A DNA stretch of 64,000 bases. Source: Pachyseris speciosa (lineage: Eukaryota; Cnidaria; Anthozoa; Scleractinia; Pachyseridae). The DNA lies in the NCBI GenBank assembly GCA_016490735.1, contig JAEMWC010001213.1:132501-196500 (forward strand). Direction: 5' to 3'. The notes under the pieces are model-generated. The model ran no database searches. It worked only from the letters and a program-made list of their open reading frames with translations, and was not told the origin of the DNA. Positions 19,464 to 28,903 of the stretch are shown piece by piece (position 1 is the stretch's first letter; each line of letters opens with the position of its first letter). The position numbers and the translations under genes are program-made.

Positions 19464-19681
19464 TTAGCGCACATCGACATTGATCCTGATCCTGATCCTG
19501 ACCCTCACCCTCCATCCTCTTTTTCCGCGAAGGCCACTCCTCTTGGTTCGGTTTCTGATCGCAATGCCCAAGGTGGCTTCCGAATCTGTTTTGAGTCCTA
19601 CCTTACACAAACGCCCGGCAGCATTTTGAGCCTTGAGATCCTTAAGAAGCCGTGCGACTAGGGCCGGTGTCATGGCAGTAT
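19464..19681 (-). CDS. Host secreted-protein gene, exon 3
   Basis: The minus-strand acceptor TTTCTTTTTGTAG lies at 19682-19694. It opens in phase 1, which matches the phase-1 end of exon 2, and reads DTAMTPALVARLLKDLK, then a basic C-terminus (NRTKRSGLRGKRG) ending in Arg/Val/Ile repeats encoded by a (ATCCTG)n microsatellite. The stop is at 19464-19466. The exon is open for 72 codons only in the frame that fits the splice phase, which supports the gene model. Confidence 0.6.
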
Positions 19682-19945
19682 CTACAAAAAGAAAGGTGGA
19701 AAAGCAAGGTCGTTACCTACAAACAAGAGTAGAGTGCGTGCTATTTCCTTATCCTTGTTTTGTAAATATGACAAATGCTGCAACACTCCAGGGTATTTCA
19801 TAAAGTGAAGCTCTAATTTCATCCCTGGCAGGAACTCTTCTGGTAAAAAATCATAATATAACTGGCATCTAAAATCGATGGTCTGAAGAAAAACAGAAAT
19901 CGCAAATTTTACTGAAAACGTGAAATGTGAAATCAAAAATAGTAC

Positions 19946-19980
19946 CTGGGAGCAGGCTCTTCAATTCCTGGATGGTCTCG
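19946..19980 (-). CDS. Host secreted-protein gene, exon 2, downstream piece cut off by Polinton B
   Basis: After the target duplication GTCTCG (19975-19980) the minus strand continues IQELKSLLPG-type codons and a donor GT at 19944-19945. Joined across the insertion, exon 2 is 249 bp, a multiple of three with phase 1 at both ends. Confidence 0.6.
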
Positions 19981-20277
19981 AGTAGTATAGTGTTTGGGGG
20001 TACGAAATCAATTGATTTCGTTTTCCCCAAATCTGGTCTCGTATTCTGGAATATATAGTTATTTAATTTGATGGAATATATAGTTATTTAATTTGATGGA
20101 ATATATAGTTATTTAATTTGATGGAATATATAGTTGTTCAATCTGATGGAACCAAGGTCTGCACACTTTGAATTTATGGTTCAATCTGATGGAATCTATA
20201 GTTTATTAAAATGCGTGACATTCTCGGAAAAATCACCAAGCGTGACATTCTCGGAAAACAGGGAATGAGTCATCACC
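19981..20277. repeat. Left terminal inverted repeat of Polinton B
   Basis: 297 bp. Contains four copies of a 25-bp unit (GGAATATATAGTTATTTAAT plus TTGAT) at about 20051-20150 and two copies of CGTGACATTCTCGGAAAA. Differs from the right repeat by one A in a homopolymer. Confidence 0.95.
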
Positions 20278-20297
20278 TATAGCTATTATTTCTCACG

Positions 20298-20305
20298 TGA
20301 CGTCA
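20298..20305. promoter_or_regulatory. CRE-type octamer just inside the left TIR
   Basis: TGACGTCA lies within the near-palindrome CACGTGACGTCATGTG, 46 bp upstream of the first gene of Polinton B. The same octamer is in the RING-gene promoter of Polinton A at 814. Confidence 0.5.
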
Positions 20306-20350
20306 TGTGTTAGTTGCATAAAGAAATAATATCTCACATAATATTATAGA

Positions 20351-20914
20351 ATGAGTTGTAATTCAGTAATCCACAATGAATTAAAGAATATGGGAGAGTT
20401 CACATGTTCTTTTTGTGATCAGCTATTGGTCAAAGTTGTTAAAAGTGTGAAAGCACCTTGCTGTGATAATCAGAGAATGTTTAACGATGATGGTGAAAAT
20501 GTTTGTCTAAATTGTGGTTCAGTCCATGGTTATGACTATTGTAAGGAGTACGTTGACTTTCATATTAATATGTATAAAATAAAGCGAAAATCTGTATATC
20601 ACCGGAAGTACCATATTGAAAATGTGATAAATGGTATATGTCGCAAGAATAGATTTCAAATTTCTGTAAAAGATAAGGGTAAAATATTGAAAATATTCGA
20701 AGAGATAGACACTGTCCTCCCTTTGGTAAATAAGAATCGAAAAAGAACGATAAGCACTAAATTTATGCTTAAGCAAATATTTTTAATGCTTGATCTTCCA
20801 TTTGATAAAATAATAGTTACTAGATCAAAAAAGACGCTTGGATTTTATGATCGATATTGGGTTGAGATTCTATTGTTGAGATTTGATAAGATTATTCGTA
20901 TTATCAAGCAGTGA
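20351..20914 (+). CDS. VLTF3-like late transcription factor (A2L-type zinc ribbon)
   Basis: 187 residues. A zinc-ribbon-like half holds CSFCDQ, CCDN and VCLNCG (residues about 20-58). It is followed by YHRKYH and, in the C-terminal third, RTISTKFMLKQIF with SKKTLGFYDRYW. A CxxCG knuckle, a Tyr-x-Arg-x-x-His segment and a Lys/Lys-x-Leu...Trp ending is the order seen in VLTF3 proteins of nucleocytoplasmic large DNA viruses, which direct late transcription. It is the first gene inside the left TIR and the only plus-strand gene of the left block. A conserved ATCTAA...ATATG motif before many other genes of the element is a candidate target. Assigned by pattern, not by alignment. Confidence 0.65.
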   Translation: MSCNSVIHNELKNMGEFTCSFCDQLLVKVVKSVKAPCCDNQRMFNDDGENVCLNCGSVHGYDYCKEYVDFHINMYKIKRKSVYHRKYHIENVINGICRKNRFQISVKDKGKILKIFEEIDTVLPLVNKNRKRTISTKFMLKQIFLMLDLPFDKIIVTRSKKTLGFYDRYWVEILLLRFDKIIRIIKQ

Positions 20915-21398
20915 ATTTTTCATCATATTTCAGTAGGTACTTATCAATAATTGGACTATTATCAGTCACATAATCATCGATATTCTTCATTGAGATTTGT
21001 ATACTTGAAGCATCAAAATCACCACTTCTCAACTTGTCTTTTATTGAATTGAGTAGATGTTGATAGCTTTGATAAGCATATGTGCAATTTTGGATTTTCA
21101 AATCTAGGTTTTTATGCTTCATCCACCCTTGTATCAAAAGTGCTGCTGTACTGATGGCTACCAAACTAACACCACCTGTTGCAACGCTTGTGGCGAGACC
21201 TCCAGTTGCAAAGATGATAGACAAGGAATTCCCCAGTAATTTCCATTTTTTGAACCGTTTAACCACCTGTTTATGAGCCCAACACTTTCTGTGATATGTT
21301 CGGTAATAGGATTTTAATTCATTTACCTGATCTTCTGTTAATTCATCTGAAATATGATTCCAGTTGAATATGCTTTTTCGCTCTTTCATATATATCAT
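20904..21398 (-). CDS. Two-TM membrane protein, SLATT-like
   Basis: 164 residues. The N-terminal charged helical part includes LKSYYRTYHRKCW. Then come two hydrophobic segments (about residues 56-75 and 77-92, Gly/Ala/Thr-rich) separated by a short turn, and a long amphipathic helix (KNLDLKIQNCTYAYQSYQHL). A pair of TM helices flanked by helices of this kind is typical of the SLATT domain, a pore-forming-type effector of bacterial nucleotide-signal conflict systems. Only topology and composition support this. Its end overlaps the convergent gene at 20351-20914 by 11 bp. Confidence 0.4.
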   Translation of the reverse strand: MIYMKERKSIFNWNHISDELTEDQVNELKSYYRTYHRKCWAHKQVVKRFKKWKLLGNSLSIIFATGGLATSVATGGVSLVAISTAALLIQGWMKHKNLDLKIQNCTYAYQSYQHLLNSIKDKLRSGDFDASSIQISMKNIDDYVTDNSPIIDKYLLKYDEKFTA

Positions 21399-21821
21399 TT
21401 ATACAATAATTCTATTAAAAATACAATACAGTATTCCTGACATCTGGCCGCATAATGGAGATCTTTTTCTTCGCTTTGTTGTGAGGTGCTTAGATATGGC
21501 ATAACAATATCCCCGATCTAATGAATAACTGTTATAAAATCTTCCATAAGCATCATGAAGTATACCATGTGTTTGTAATGTATCAATCCAACCAAGAGTA
21601 TGTTCCAAGAAATATGTTAAGCAACCACTACCTGGGCCGATAAGTCCAATATCATTATGCTCATGTAAAATGTCACAAATTGTAATTAATTTATTGAAAT
21701 GCTTGTGATACAAATATTGGTAAACCATAGCTGATTTCAAAATTGAGTCATTAATATATGGATATTGTTTTTTAGTATCTTTGAATAAATATTTCACGTA
21801 TTTAATAATGTCTTTCATCAT
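21399..21821 (-). CDS. 140-aa protein with GPG...HDAYG pattern, possibly PLA2-like
   Basis: Unrecognised with confidence. Residues about 59-65 read GLIGPGSG and about 83-95 read THGILHDAYGRFY. A Gly-Pro-Gly loop followed 20-30 residues later by a helix with His-Asp is the layout of secreted and parvoviral phospholipase A2 active sites, but the second copy in this element (31793) is a much better match. It abuts the gene at 20904-21398 with its stop next to that gene's ATG. Confidence 0.4.
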   Translation of the reverse strand: MMKDIIKYVKYLFKDTKKQYPYINDSILKSAMVYQYLYHKHFNKLITICDILHEHNDIGLIGPGSGCLTYFLEHTLGWIDTLQTHGILHDAYGRFYNSYSLDRGYCYAISKHLTTKRRKRSPLCGQMSGILYCIFNRIIV

Positions 21822-21841
21822 ATAATAATCAATTACATAAT

Positions 21842-22933
21842 TTAAAGATCAAAATAATCTTCAATGAAACGATACATATTTCTCAGTTCTTGGTTAGTTA
21901 GTGATTTCTGCCAAACAGCAAAAGCATAAAGATCCATTTCACAAAAATTAATTGCAGAACCATCTGTATGAACTTGGCAACCAATAAACATTTCTTGTGC
22001 ACTACCAGTCAATGTTGCTGAAATTGATCCTGTTCCAACTGGTGTCATTGATGAAATACCTCTGAAAAATTCCATATCATGACCATCAACTCGAACAGTA
22101 AAAACTTCAATATTTCCCGTCAGATTGGCCAAAGAAGAAACAGCAAGTCTTCCATTTGATGTAGAACCGAAATCAATATAACATGCTCCATTAATCCAAG
22201 GCAGATGAACACCAAATCTAACAGCACCCTTACCCCATTGAAATTGTGATTGATATTTTGTTTGTTTTGTGTTTGCAATGATTATAACAGTACAAGTATT
22301 TCCACTCTGTCCAGCAACTTTAGAAACATCAAATGAACTGTTCTCCAAGTAGTCATCACTACCATCAAAACGTATGAAAAACTTTTTCTTGACTGAATCT
22401 CTCAGTAACAATGGTTTTTTCGAATTAGAAGTTTGTGTAAAAGTGACATTATTAACAGGATCCAGCCAACTAGAAACTCTATCATCAGCATCAGTTGTCA
22501 ATACAGACAGAGATGGTATCAAAGCAATTGAAATTCCATCAAGAACAGGTATACCAGGCAGTGAATTTGAAATAACAAAAGTTGCTCTATCTAACTTCAA
22601 ATCTAGTTGTTTTTTTGTTACACAATCATCATCTGATGTTCCTTCATCAACATTAGTTATTTTATTTCCTCCAATATCAATGTTGCCGGTCATTGTAACA
22701 CTTCCATCCTTTTTAAGAAATGGAGAAAAATCAAGGGCAGCAATTTCTGTATCAACGTACTCCTTTGTAGCTGTGTGATTATTTGAAATTGGTGTTGCTA
22801 CATTAGTCAATTGTTTGTTTCCAAGATCATAATTTCCATCATGTGTTAATGTAAAACCAATTCCTTTATCGCCTTTATCACCTTTTGGGCCTGTTTTACC
22901 AGTTCTTGTATTATCTTGATTGAATACACCCAT
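21842..22933 (-). CDS. Short fibre: collagen stalk, phage-type fibre repeats, ConA/LamG-like head
   Basis: 363 residues, intact. It starts MGVFNQD, the same opening as the long fibre. Residues 12-26 are Gly-x-Y collagen triplets (GPKGDKGDKG). Then come tail-fibre-type repeats: KQLTNVATP with ATKEYVD, FLKKDGSVTMTGNIDIGGNKITNV with VTKKQLD. From about residue 135 a beta-rich domain (FFIRFDGSDDYLE ... AQEMFIGCQ ... MDLYAFAVWQKSLTNQEL) has the pattern of a laminin-G/concanavalin A-like fold, a likely glycan-binding head. The shared MGVFN peptide may anchor fibres to the capsid vertex; that is inference. Confidence 0.75.
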   Translation of the reverse strand: MGVFNQDNTRTGKTGPKGDKGDKGIGFTLTHDGNYDLGNKQLTNVATPISNNHTATKEYVDTEIAALDFSPFLKKDGSVTMTGNIDIGGNKITNVDEGTSDDDCVTKKQLDLKLDRATFVISNSLPGIPVLDGISIALIPSLSVLTTDADDRVSSWLDPVNNVTFTQTSNSKKPLLLRDSVKKKFFIRFDGSDDYLENSSFDVSKVAGQSGNTCTVIIIANTKQTKYQSQFQWGKGAVRFGVHLPWINGACYIDFGSTSNGRLAVSSLANLTGNIEVFTVRVDGHDMEFFRGISSMTPVGTGSISATLTGSAQEMFIGCQVHTDGSAINFCEMDLYAFAVWQKSLTNQELRNMYRFIEDYFDL

Positions 22934-22949
22934 ATAATATTATTTTAGA

Positions 22950-25900
22950 TTAATTCATGACCACTTCAAGTGTGAATGCTGTATCAAATTCTCTACTATT
23001 GGGATGTGAATAGTCAATTATAAGATAGCCTCTCGATAATGATTTGTTGATGTTGACCGTTGTGATGTTTCTACTCAAAGAAGATTGTCTGTGTTCATAA
23101 ATAGTTGCTGGTAATGGCAAAGGCATACCACCTTCAGCTTTTGTCTTGAAATAAAATATTCCGGGTTTTGTTCCTTGTATGATATACATTTTCTTAATAT
23201 AAAAGTTATTGTTATGAATGACTAAAAAATCAGAGCCATTTATCAATACAGGCTTTAAAGCATTCTTATTATGTCCTTGTTTGGCTTTGACAGAGCAATT
23301 TAAATATTGTATTTGACCGATTATTCCATTCCCATTCAAATTTAGATCACCTCCTAATTTCGGTCTGTAAAGAGTAAATCCACCCAAATCGAAAGCTGTT
23401 TCCATAGTTACACCTGTAACGCTTGAACGAAATAGATTCAAACTATTATTATGAATTCTATAGCCATTCAGATTTAAATCACCACCAAGTTTAGCCTCTT
23501 TTATCAGATAAGTGTTCATATTAATATTATTCAGCATTGTCAATTCGCCATTGTCTCCACCAAACAACCAATTTTCATTTTCTTTCACATCAAACCATTC
23601 AAATCTAAATCAGTTTGTAATTGTATTTTTTCATTCACGATTTTATAAGCTTCTGTGAAGTCATAAACACTTGATGGAACGTCTACAGCTTCAAAATCAA
23701 TACCATATGCAACACAATAAACTTTGTACTTATTTGGATAAGTTGGGTTAGCATTAATATGAATCGTACAATATAAATATTCAGGTGGTGAACTTACTGA
23801 AGGTTTTTCAATCCATAATAAATATCTCGAATGATCTTCATTTCTGTTATCAAATTTTCTCCCTACAGTTTTATGAATTGTAATTCCACCAGTTGCACTG
23901 AATGTTACACTACTAAGATTCATTCCTTCATAATCAGGAAATAGCCATTCAAGAATGAAAGTGTATTTTCCATCTTTTATTGTATACATATTAAATCCAA
24001 TTCTAGCTCTGTAAATATGATTAGCTTCTTTATTCAAGTCTACATCAATGACCTTTTTTTAAAATCAAATGCGGTGAACGAGGTAAATTGACATATCCAT
24101 TAACTTTCAAGCCATATTCAGTACTGATTTCATCGATATCATTCATCAAATATTTGAAAGCATTCTTTGGATGAGAAGCAGATGAAATATGACTTTTTTC
24201 TAATTGATCTAAATTTACGGCATCGGTTTTATTTGTTCCTTCTTTTAAGTTAATGATTTTATGCCCTCCAAGTTTCATATCTGCTGCCATCGCATTTGTT
24301 CCATTCAATAATAAAGTGTTCGCTCTAATAGCTATTCCAGCTTGATTTAAAACTCTAAAGTTCACTGCATCAGTTTCATTCACCACGTCCGCTAAATTCG
24401 TCACTCTATTTCCACCCATGTCCAAGTTTCCATACATTGCGTCTGTACCTTCTCTTCGAAGAAAATATTCGTCAGTATAAAGTTTTGTCACCGCATCGTC
24501 TGCGTTGACGGGTGGAGCAAGATCAGTAATGGCATTGTTGTTCATATTTAGATTTTGTTGTGCAATCGTATCGAGTTTGGTTTGCAACCTCTGGTCCACA
24601 TAACTTTTGTTCACAGCATCTTGTGGGTTTGAGGGGTTATCCTGCAGGTTGAGGATTTTGTTTAGTTTCATGTCAATATTACTACCAAACGCAACATGGC
24701 CGTTTTCAATTTCATACGCTGGGTCATGGAGAAAGTAAGACAAATTGGTATGATAGCCATAGGCCCCATAAACGATGATATGTGTTTTGGTGTTAACAGA
24801 TGGAGATGTACTTCTCAATTCCAACTCTATTGCTGCTTGTCCACCGCCTGTTTTTTCAAGTGTTATCAGTTGTTTCATATAACCATCTACATCAGGTGTT
24901 TGTAAAAAAGGTTTTTCAAGCAATTGACCAGCAATACGCATATTTACAGTTTTGACATCTAAATCAACTACAGCACTTTGAGGATTAGATGGGAATAAAA
25001 CTCAATAATTAATGTATACTGTGCATTTCTCATTGATGTTAAATTGAAACGAATCTTGGATGTGAAGTTGCCACTTGTTGGAATCAAAAAAGACAATGAT
25101 GACTTGTTAATATGATATGGTGATCTGTTAAAATCTTCAATTTGGAGGCTATTAACATTTTGTATCCCTGTTGACTTGGAAATATCTTTCAACAGAAAAG
25201 CGAATGGATTTTTTTGTGCTCCAGATGCTGAAAAAACAAGGTCATCAACATACTTTTTGTTGGCAGAATCTTTATCAGAGTTTGGAGATCCAACATTTGT
25301 TATTTTATTGTCACCAATGTCAAGATCACCAGTCATTGCAACACTTCCATCTTTTTTAAGAAATGGAGAAACATCAATGCCAGTAATTCCAGCAATTTCA
25401 GTATCAACATACCCCTTTGTGGCTGTATCATTGTTTGCTGTTGGCGCTGCTACATTAGTCAATTTGTTACCTCCAAGATTCAAATCAGAAGTCATTGCAA
25501 CACTTCCATCTTTTTTCACAAAGTTAGAATTAACATATGCTGTATCCGCTTTATTTGACGCCAGATATATGGCAGCATCATCAACGTATTTTCTAGTTGC
25601 GCAGTCTTGTGGAAGTATAGGGCGTCCAACATTGACTATTCTATGAAAACTCATTTTAACCTCATTATTAAATACAATTCTTCCTTCTTCTATTTCAAAA
25701 GCTGGGTCGTGAATATGTGATAAAATGATATTAGAAAATCCATAAACACCATAAACTATGACATGATGTTTGGCATTATTTGATAAATATGGTGAGATCA
25801 ACAATAATTCCATTGATGTCTGACCAACTCTCGTTTTTTCAAGGAAGAATATTCTCTTGAGATAACCATCAACAAGATGGGTCTTTGGGAATGCTCTTTT

Positions 25901-26452
25901 TATCGAATCCTTTCCTTCAATCAAATTAGACGACAAATTGTCATCATCAACTGTTGCATTGTTTGGATTACCATCAGTATAAAACTCAACAACTAAAGTG
26001 TACTTTGAAACTTCCAATTGTGACAAATCAAAACGAAGAACAGTTGTAAGACCAGCAGTAGGAATAACAAAAGACAAGGCTTTTTTATTTATTGAGTAAG
26101 GGCTTTTATTATAGACTTCTAATTGTAGATTATTAGCATTTCTAAGAATAGTTGTTTTTGATGCATCTTCAAGAAGAAATTTAAATGGATTAACACGTGT
26201 TCCTTCAATTGATAAAACAGCATCATTGACATATCCCAAGTTAGTAGAATCATAATGATTTACTGGATCACCAACATTTGTCAAACGTTTATTTTCAATA
26301 TCATAATTGCCATCTTGCGTTAATCTAAATCCATCACCTGTTTCACCTTTATTACCTTTTTCACCTTTGGGACCAATTGGACCAGCTGGGCCTCTTTCAC
26401 CAGTTCCAGTTATTGTTTTATCTTGATCTTGTGGAGAATTGAAAACTCCCAT
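22950..26452 (-). pseudogene. Long fibre protein, one gene broken by three frameshifts
   Basis: Four frames (26452-24968, 24941-24045, 24037-23585, 23588-22950) read as consecutive parts of one protein of roughly 1,160 residues: open coding sequence crosses each junction once the register is changed near 25000, 24055 (a run of seven T) and 23590. It starts MGVFNSPQD, then eight collagen triplets (GERGPAGPIGPKGEKG...), then alternating phage-type fibre repeats (NKRLTNV, TATKGYVD, FLKKDGSVAMTGDLDIG, KLGGDLNLNG) and beta-rich blocks of about 130 residues (HHVIVYGVYGF, HDPAFEIEEG). A large receptor-binding fibre is the likely role. The homopolymer shift could be an assembly error. Confidence 0.65.
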
Positions 26453-26469
26453 TATATCATCTTGTTAGA

Positions 26470-26712
26470 TTAATCTTCTTCATCACTGCTTTCATCTTCC
26501 AAGAATTCTGGTGGTATGGTTTCATAGATGACAGGTAGTCTCTTATTGTTTTTCAATACTTTTTGTGTCCTCCTGTATACTTCCATTTTGATTTTTTCAG
26601 CGATTTCAGATGGTGTTTCAACATTAGAAGGATTGATTAAAGTTAATTTTTCGATTCTTTCTGTTTTTGGATTCTCCTGTTTTTCAACATCTTGGAAATT
26701 ATTGATTGCCAT
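26470..26712 (-). CDS. Small acidic-tailed protein, unknown
   Basis: 80 residues, beginning MAINNFQD and ending FLEDESSDEED. No recognisable domain. It sits between the ATPase and the long fibre and carries the ATCTAATATTATATG start motif, so it is probably a late gene. Confidence 0.5.
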   Translation of the reverse strand: MAINNFQDVEKQENPKTERIEKLTLINPSNVETPSEIAEKIKMEVYRRTQKVLKNNKRLPVIYETIPPEFLEDESSDEED

Positions 26713-26728
26713 ATAATATTAGATTAGA

Positions 26729-27367
26729 TTAAACAGCACCATAAAAATTCCTCTTGATTGTTTTCATTGGCTTGTCAACATAACAGAAGGAATAAGGTTT
26801 CTTGGTGGCTTCAATGTATTTCTTCTTGTCTATTCCAAGTTATTGTGCAATCAAGTTTCTTTCTCTTGTGGATGGGAAATCATAAAGGCAGAAGTGACTG
26901 CAATTCAATCTGATTGATTTTGGACAGCCATAGAATGATTGTGTGAGATATATGACTGAACAGTTCTTGTGTCTTCCCTGAATGAAATAGCTGATTATCT
27001 GATCTTGTTTCTTGTCAGTGACAAAATCATAAAAAACAACCAATCGCTGCAAATTTGTGTCTTTTATCTGTTCAACAGGCAATATCTCTTCTTGGCTACA
27101 TATCAAGGCAGGATAACCAATTTGACTGCTTATTTTATTCATTACTTTCCGCAGATATTGATACTTGTCTTGATCCAAATTTTTCGCATAAAGATGTATC
27201 TGATCATAATAAACCAATGGTTCCATAATCAGATGCATGAACAATGTTGTCTTTCCAGATCCAGAATTACCAGCTAATAACATTCTAAATGTATCTTTTG
27301 GCATATACGGATACAACTGTCTGAATGAATTCTTTAAACCCTGAATATCATAATTAGGGATTTCCAT
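26729..27367 (-). pseudogene. ATP: A32/FtsK-like DNA-packaging ATPase with one in-frame stop
   Basis: Walker A is AGNSGSGKTT at about residues 32-41, and Walker B is the hydrophobic strand RLVVFYDF. YLTQSFYGCPKSIR matches the sensor/arginine region of HerA/FtsK-type packaging ATPases. A TAA at 26840-26842 stops the frame after residue 175, but the same frame stays open for 36 further codons to 26729 with a family-like C-terminus (KPYSFCYVD). So it is a single nonsense change in an otherwise full-length gene of about 212 residues. It pumps DNA into the capsid in intact elements. Confidence 0.85.
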
Positions 27368-27403
27368 ATGTAAATAGTTTAGATTAGTCTAACACAATTG
27401 TAT
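27368..27403. promoter_or_regulatory. Divergent start region with ATCTAA-type motifs on both strands
   Basis: Only 36 bp separate the ATG of the ATPase (minus) from the ATG at 27404 (plus). Each direction carries its own motif: ATCTAAACTATTTACATATG on the minus strand and GTCTAACACAATTGTATATG on the plus strand. Confidence 0.55.
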
Positions 27404-28625
27404 ATGGATATAGAACGTATGAAAAGGCTTCTTAAAAGTGGAATTGAAGCTGGAAATAAAACTAGAGAAGTTCGTGAGGTTATCAAGACTTATGAAAATA
27501 GAAAACAGGATGCATATGATACAACATCAGAATTGCTGAAACCCTCTATTGATGTCCAGAAGAGTGTGAAAGAAAGTGTTGACAAAAAACAGGATGAAGT
27601 TATTGAACAGTTGAAAAAGAATCAAAAAGCCTTGACATCTGGTTTTGAAGATCTTATGCTATTAAACACGTTACCTGAATCAGTACCTATGAAAACAACA
27701 TTACCAATTGATTACAAACCTAAAATGATGACTGAAACAGAACCAAAGTATAAGTCAAATCTTGACAAAGGTTTCTCACTTGATGAGGTCAAGGTATTAC
27801 AGGAATATGAATTGTCTCCTCCAACAACAATTTTAAATAGGATAATGGATGGTACAATCAACATCGATGAGTATAAAAGAAATATTGGTGAAATAACCAA
27901 AGATGTTGGAAGAAAAAAGCTCATCTATCAACAACAAAAGAAAACAGGGATAAAAACAAAGAAAAGATATATCATTTGACTCAAAGGATCAAATTACTGC
28001 AAAAGTACCGAAAAAGAATTGACGCCGTTGAGGAAGGTGCACAAACTATTGGTTCAGGCATGGGAAGGAGAAGAGGTGCAATGGGTTCAAGGGATGCATT
28101 TTTGGATGACATGCTTTCAAGACTACAGTTACTTGGTGGATCTATTTCAGCCGGCAACAACAGCAGAAATGTTCAAAATGAATTCACAAAAATATTGCAT
28201 ACATTGAACAGACTGGGAATCCTGAAAACCGGTGAGTTGAATAAAATAATGATGAAATATCTAATGTAAAAGTATATGACAGAAAACTTATCGGTTTCGA
28301 TTCAAAATTAGTTTCAGCCACAGAATATGGAACAAATCTACCTGATATTACAAGAGGAGTAGATGAAATTTATATCAATTGTGATATGGTGATAGATAGC
28401 ATTGTTGATGGAAATAGCACAAATACAATCGCAGTAATTCCAGTCACAGATCTCGTTAGAAGTTTACCTTTCACTTACAAACCTCGTTTTCTTTCATGGA
28501 ATCCTGTCTCAACACACACAATCAGCTCAATACGTTTTTATGTCACTGATTCTTCTAGAGCTCCAGTCGATTTAAATGGGATAGATTGGTATATTGAGTT
28601 ATTCTTGAGAGGTGTGGAATTATAA
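27404..28625 (+). pseudogene. Coiled-coil protein with penton-like C-terminus, two frameshifts
   Basis: It starts MDIERMKRLLKSG and runs as a charged coiled coil to 27979; the frame changes near 27976 to one open until 28269, and changes again near 28262 to one open until 28625. The parts follow each other without loss. The last 120 residues (DEIYINCDMVIDS, FLSWNPVSTHTISSIRFYVTD, WYIELFLRG) have the layout of the minor capsid jelly roll also seen in Polinton A. The best reading is one minor-capsid/vertex gene of about 400 residues. It could also be three separate small genes. Confidence 0.5.
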
Positions 28626-28638
28626 AACCTAATAGTGT

Positions 28639-28881
28639 ATGAAACGGTTTGAGTTTAAAAAATATGAACAACATGGTGAAGGTATCGTGACTGATATGAT
28701 CAAAACAGCTGGAAAAAAAGCAGCAACAACAATTGGTGAACATGCTGGCAAAAAAGCTGGTGACAAAATCATAGAACTTTTGAAAAAGAGAAAAAGTGGA
28801 AACAAGAGTGGAACTGAGAGTGTGAGCCAGACTGGTGGTTTAATCAAAAGAAAGAGAGGGCGACCGCGTAAAATAAAATAA
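28639..28881 (+). CDS. Basic AT-hook core peptide
   Basis: 80 residues. Lys/Ala/Gly-rich helical middle (KKAATTIGEHAGKKAGDK) and an AT-hook-like C-terminus KRKRGRPRKIK. A DNA-condensing virion core role is inferred from charge and from its position directly before the capsid gene. Confidence 0.55.
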   Translation: MKRFEFKKYEQHGEGIVTDMIKTAGKKAATTIGEHAGKKAGDKIIELLKKRKSGNKSGTESVSQTGGLIKRKRGRPRKIK

Positions 28882-28903
28882 CTTTTATCTAACACAATAA
28901 TAT

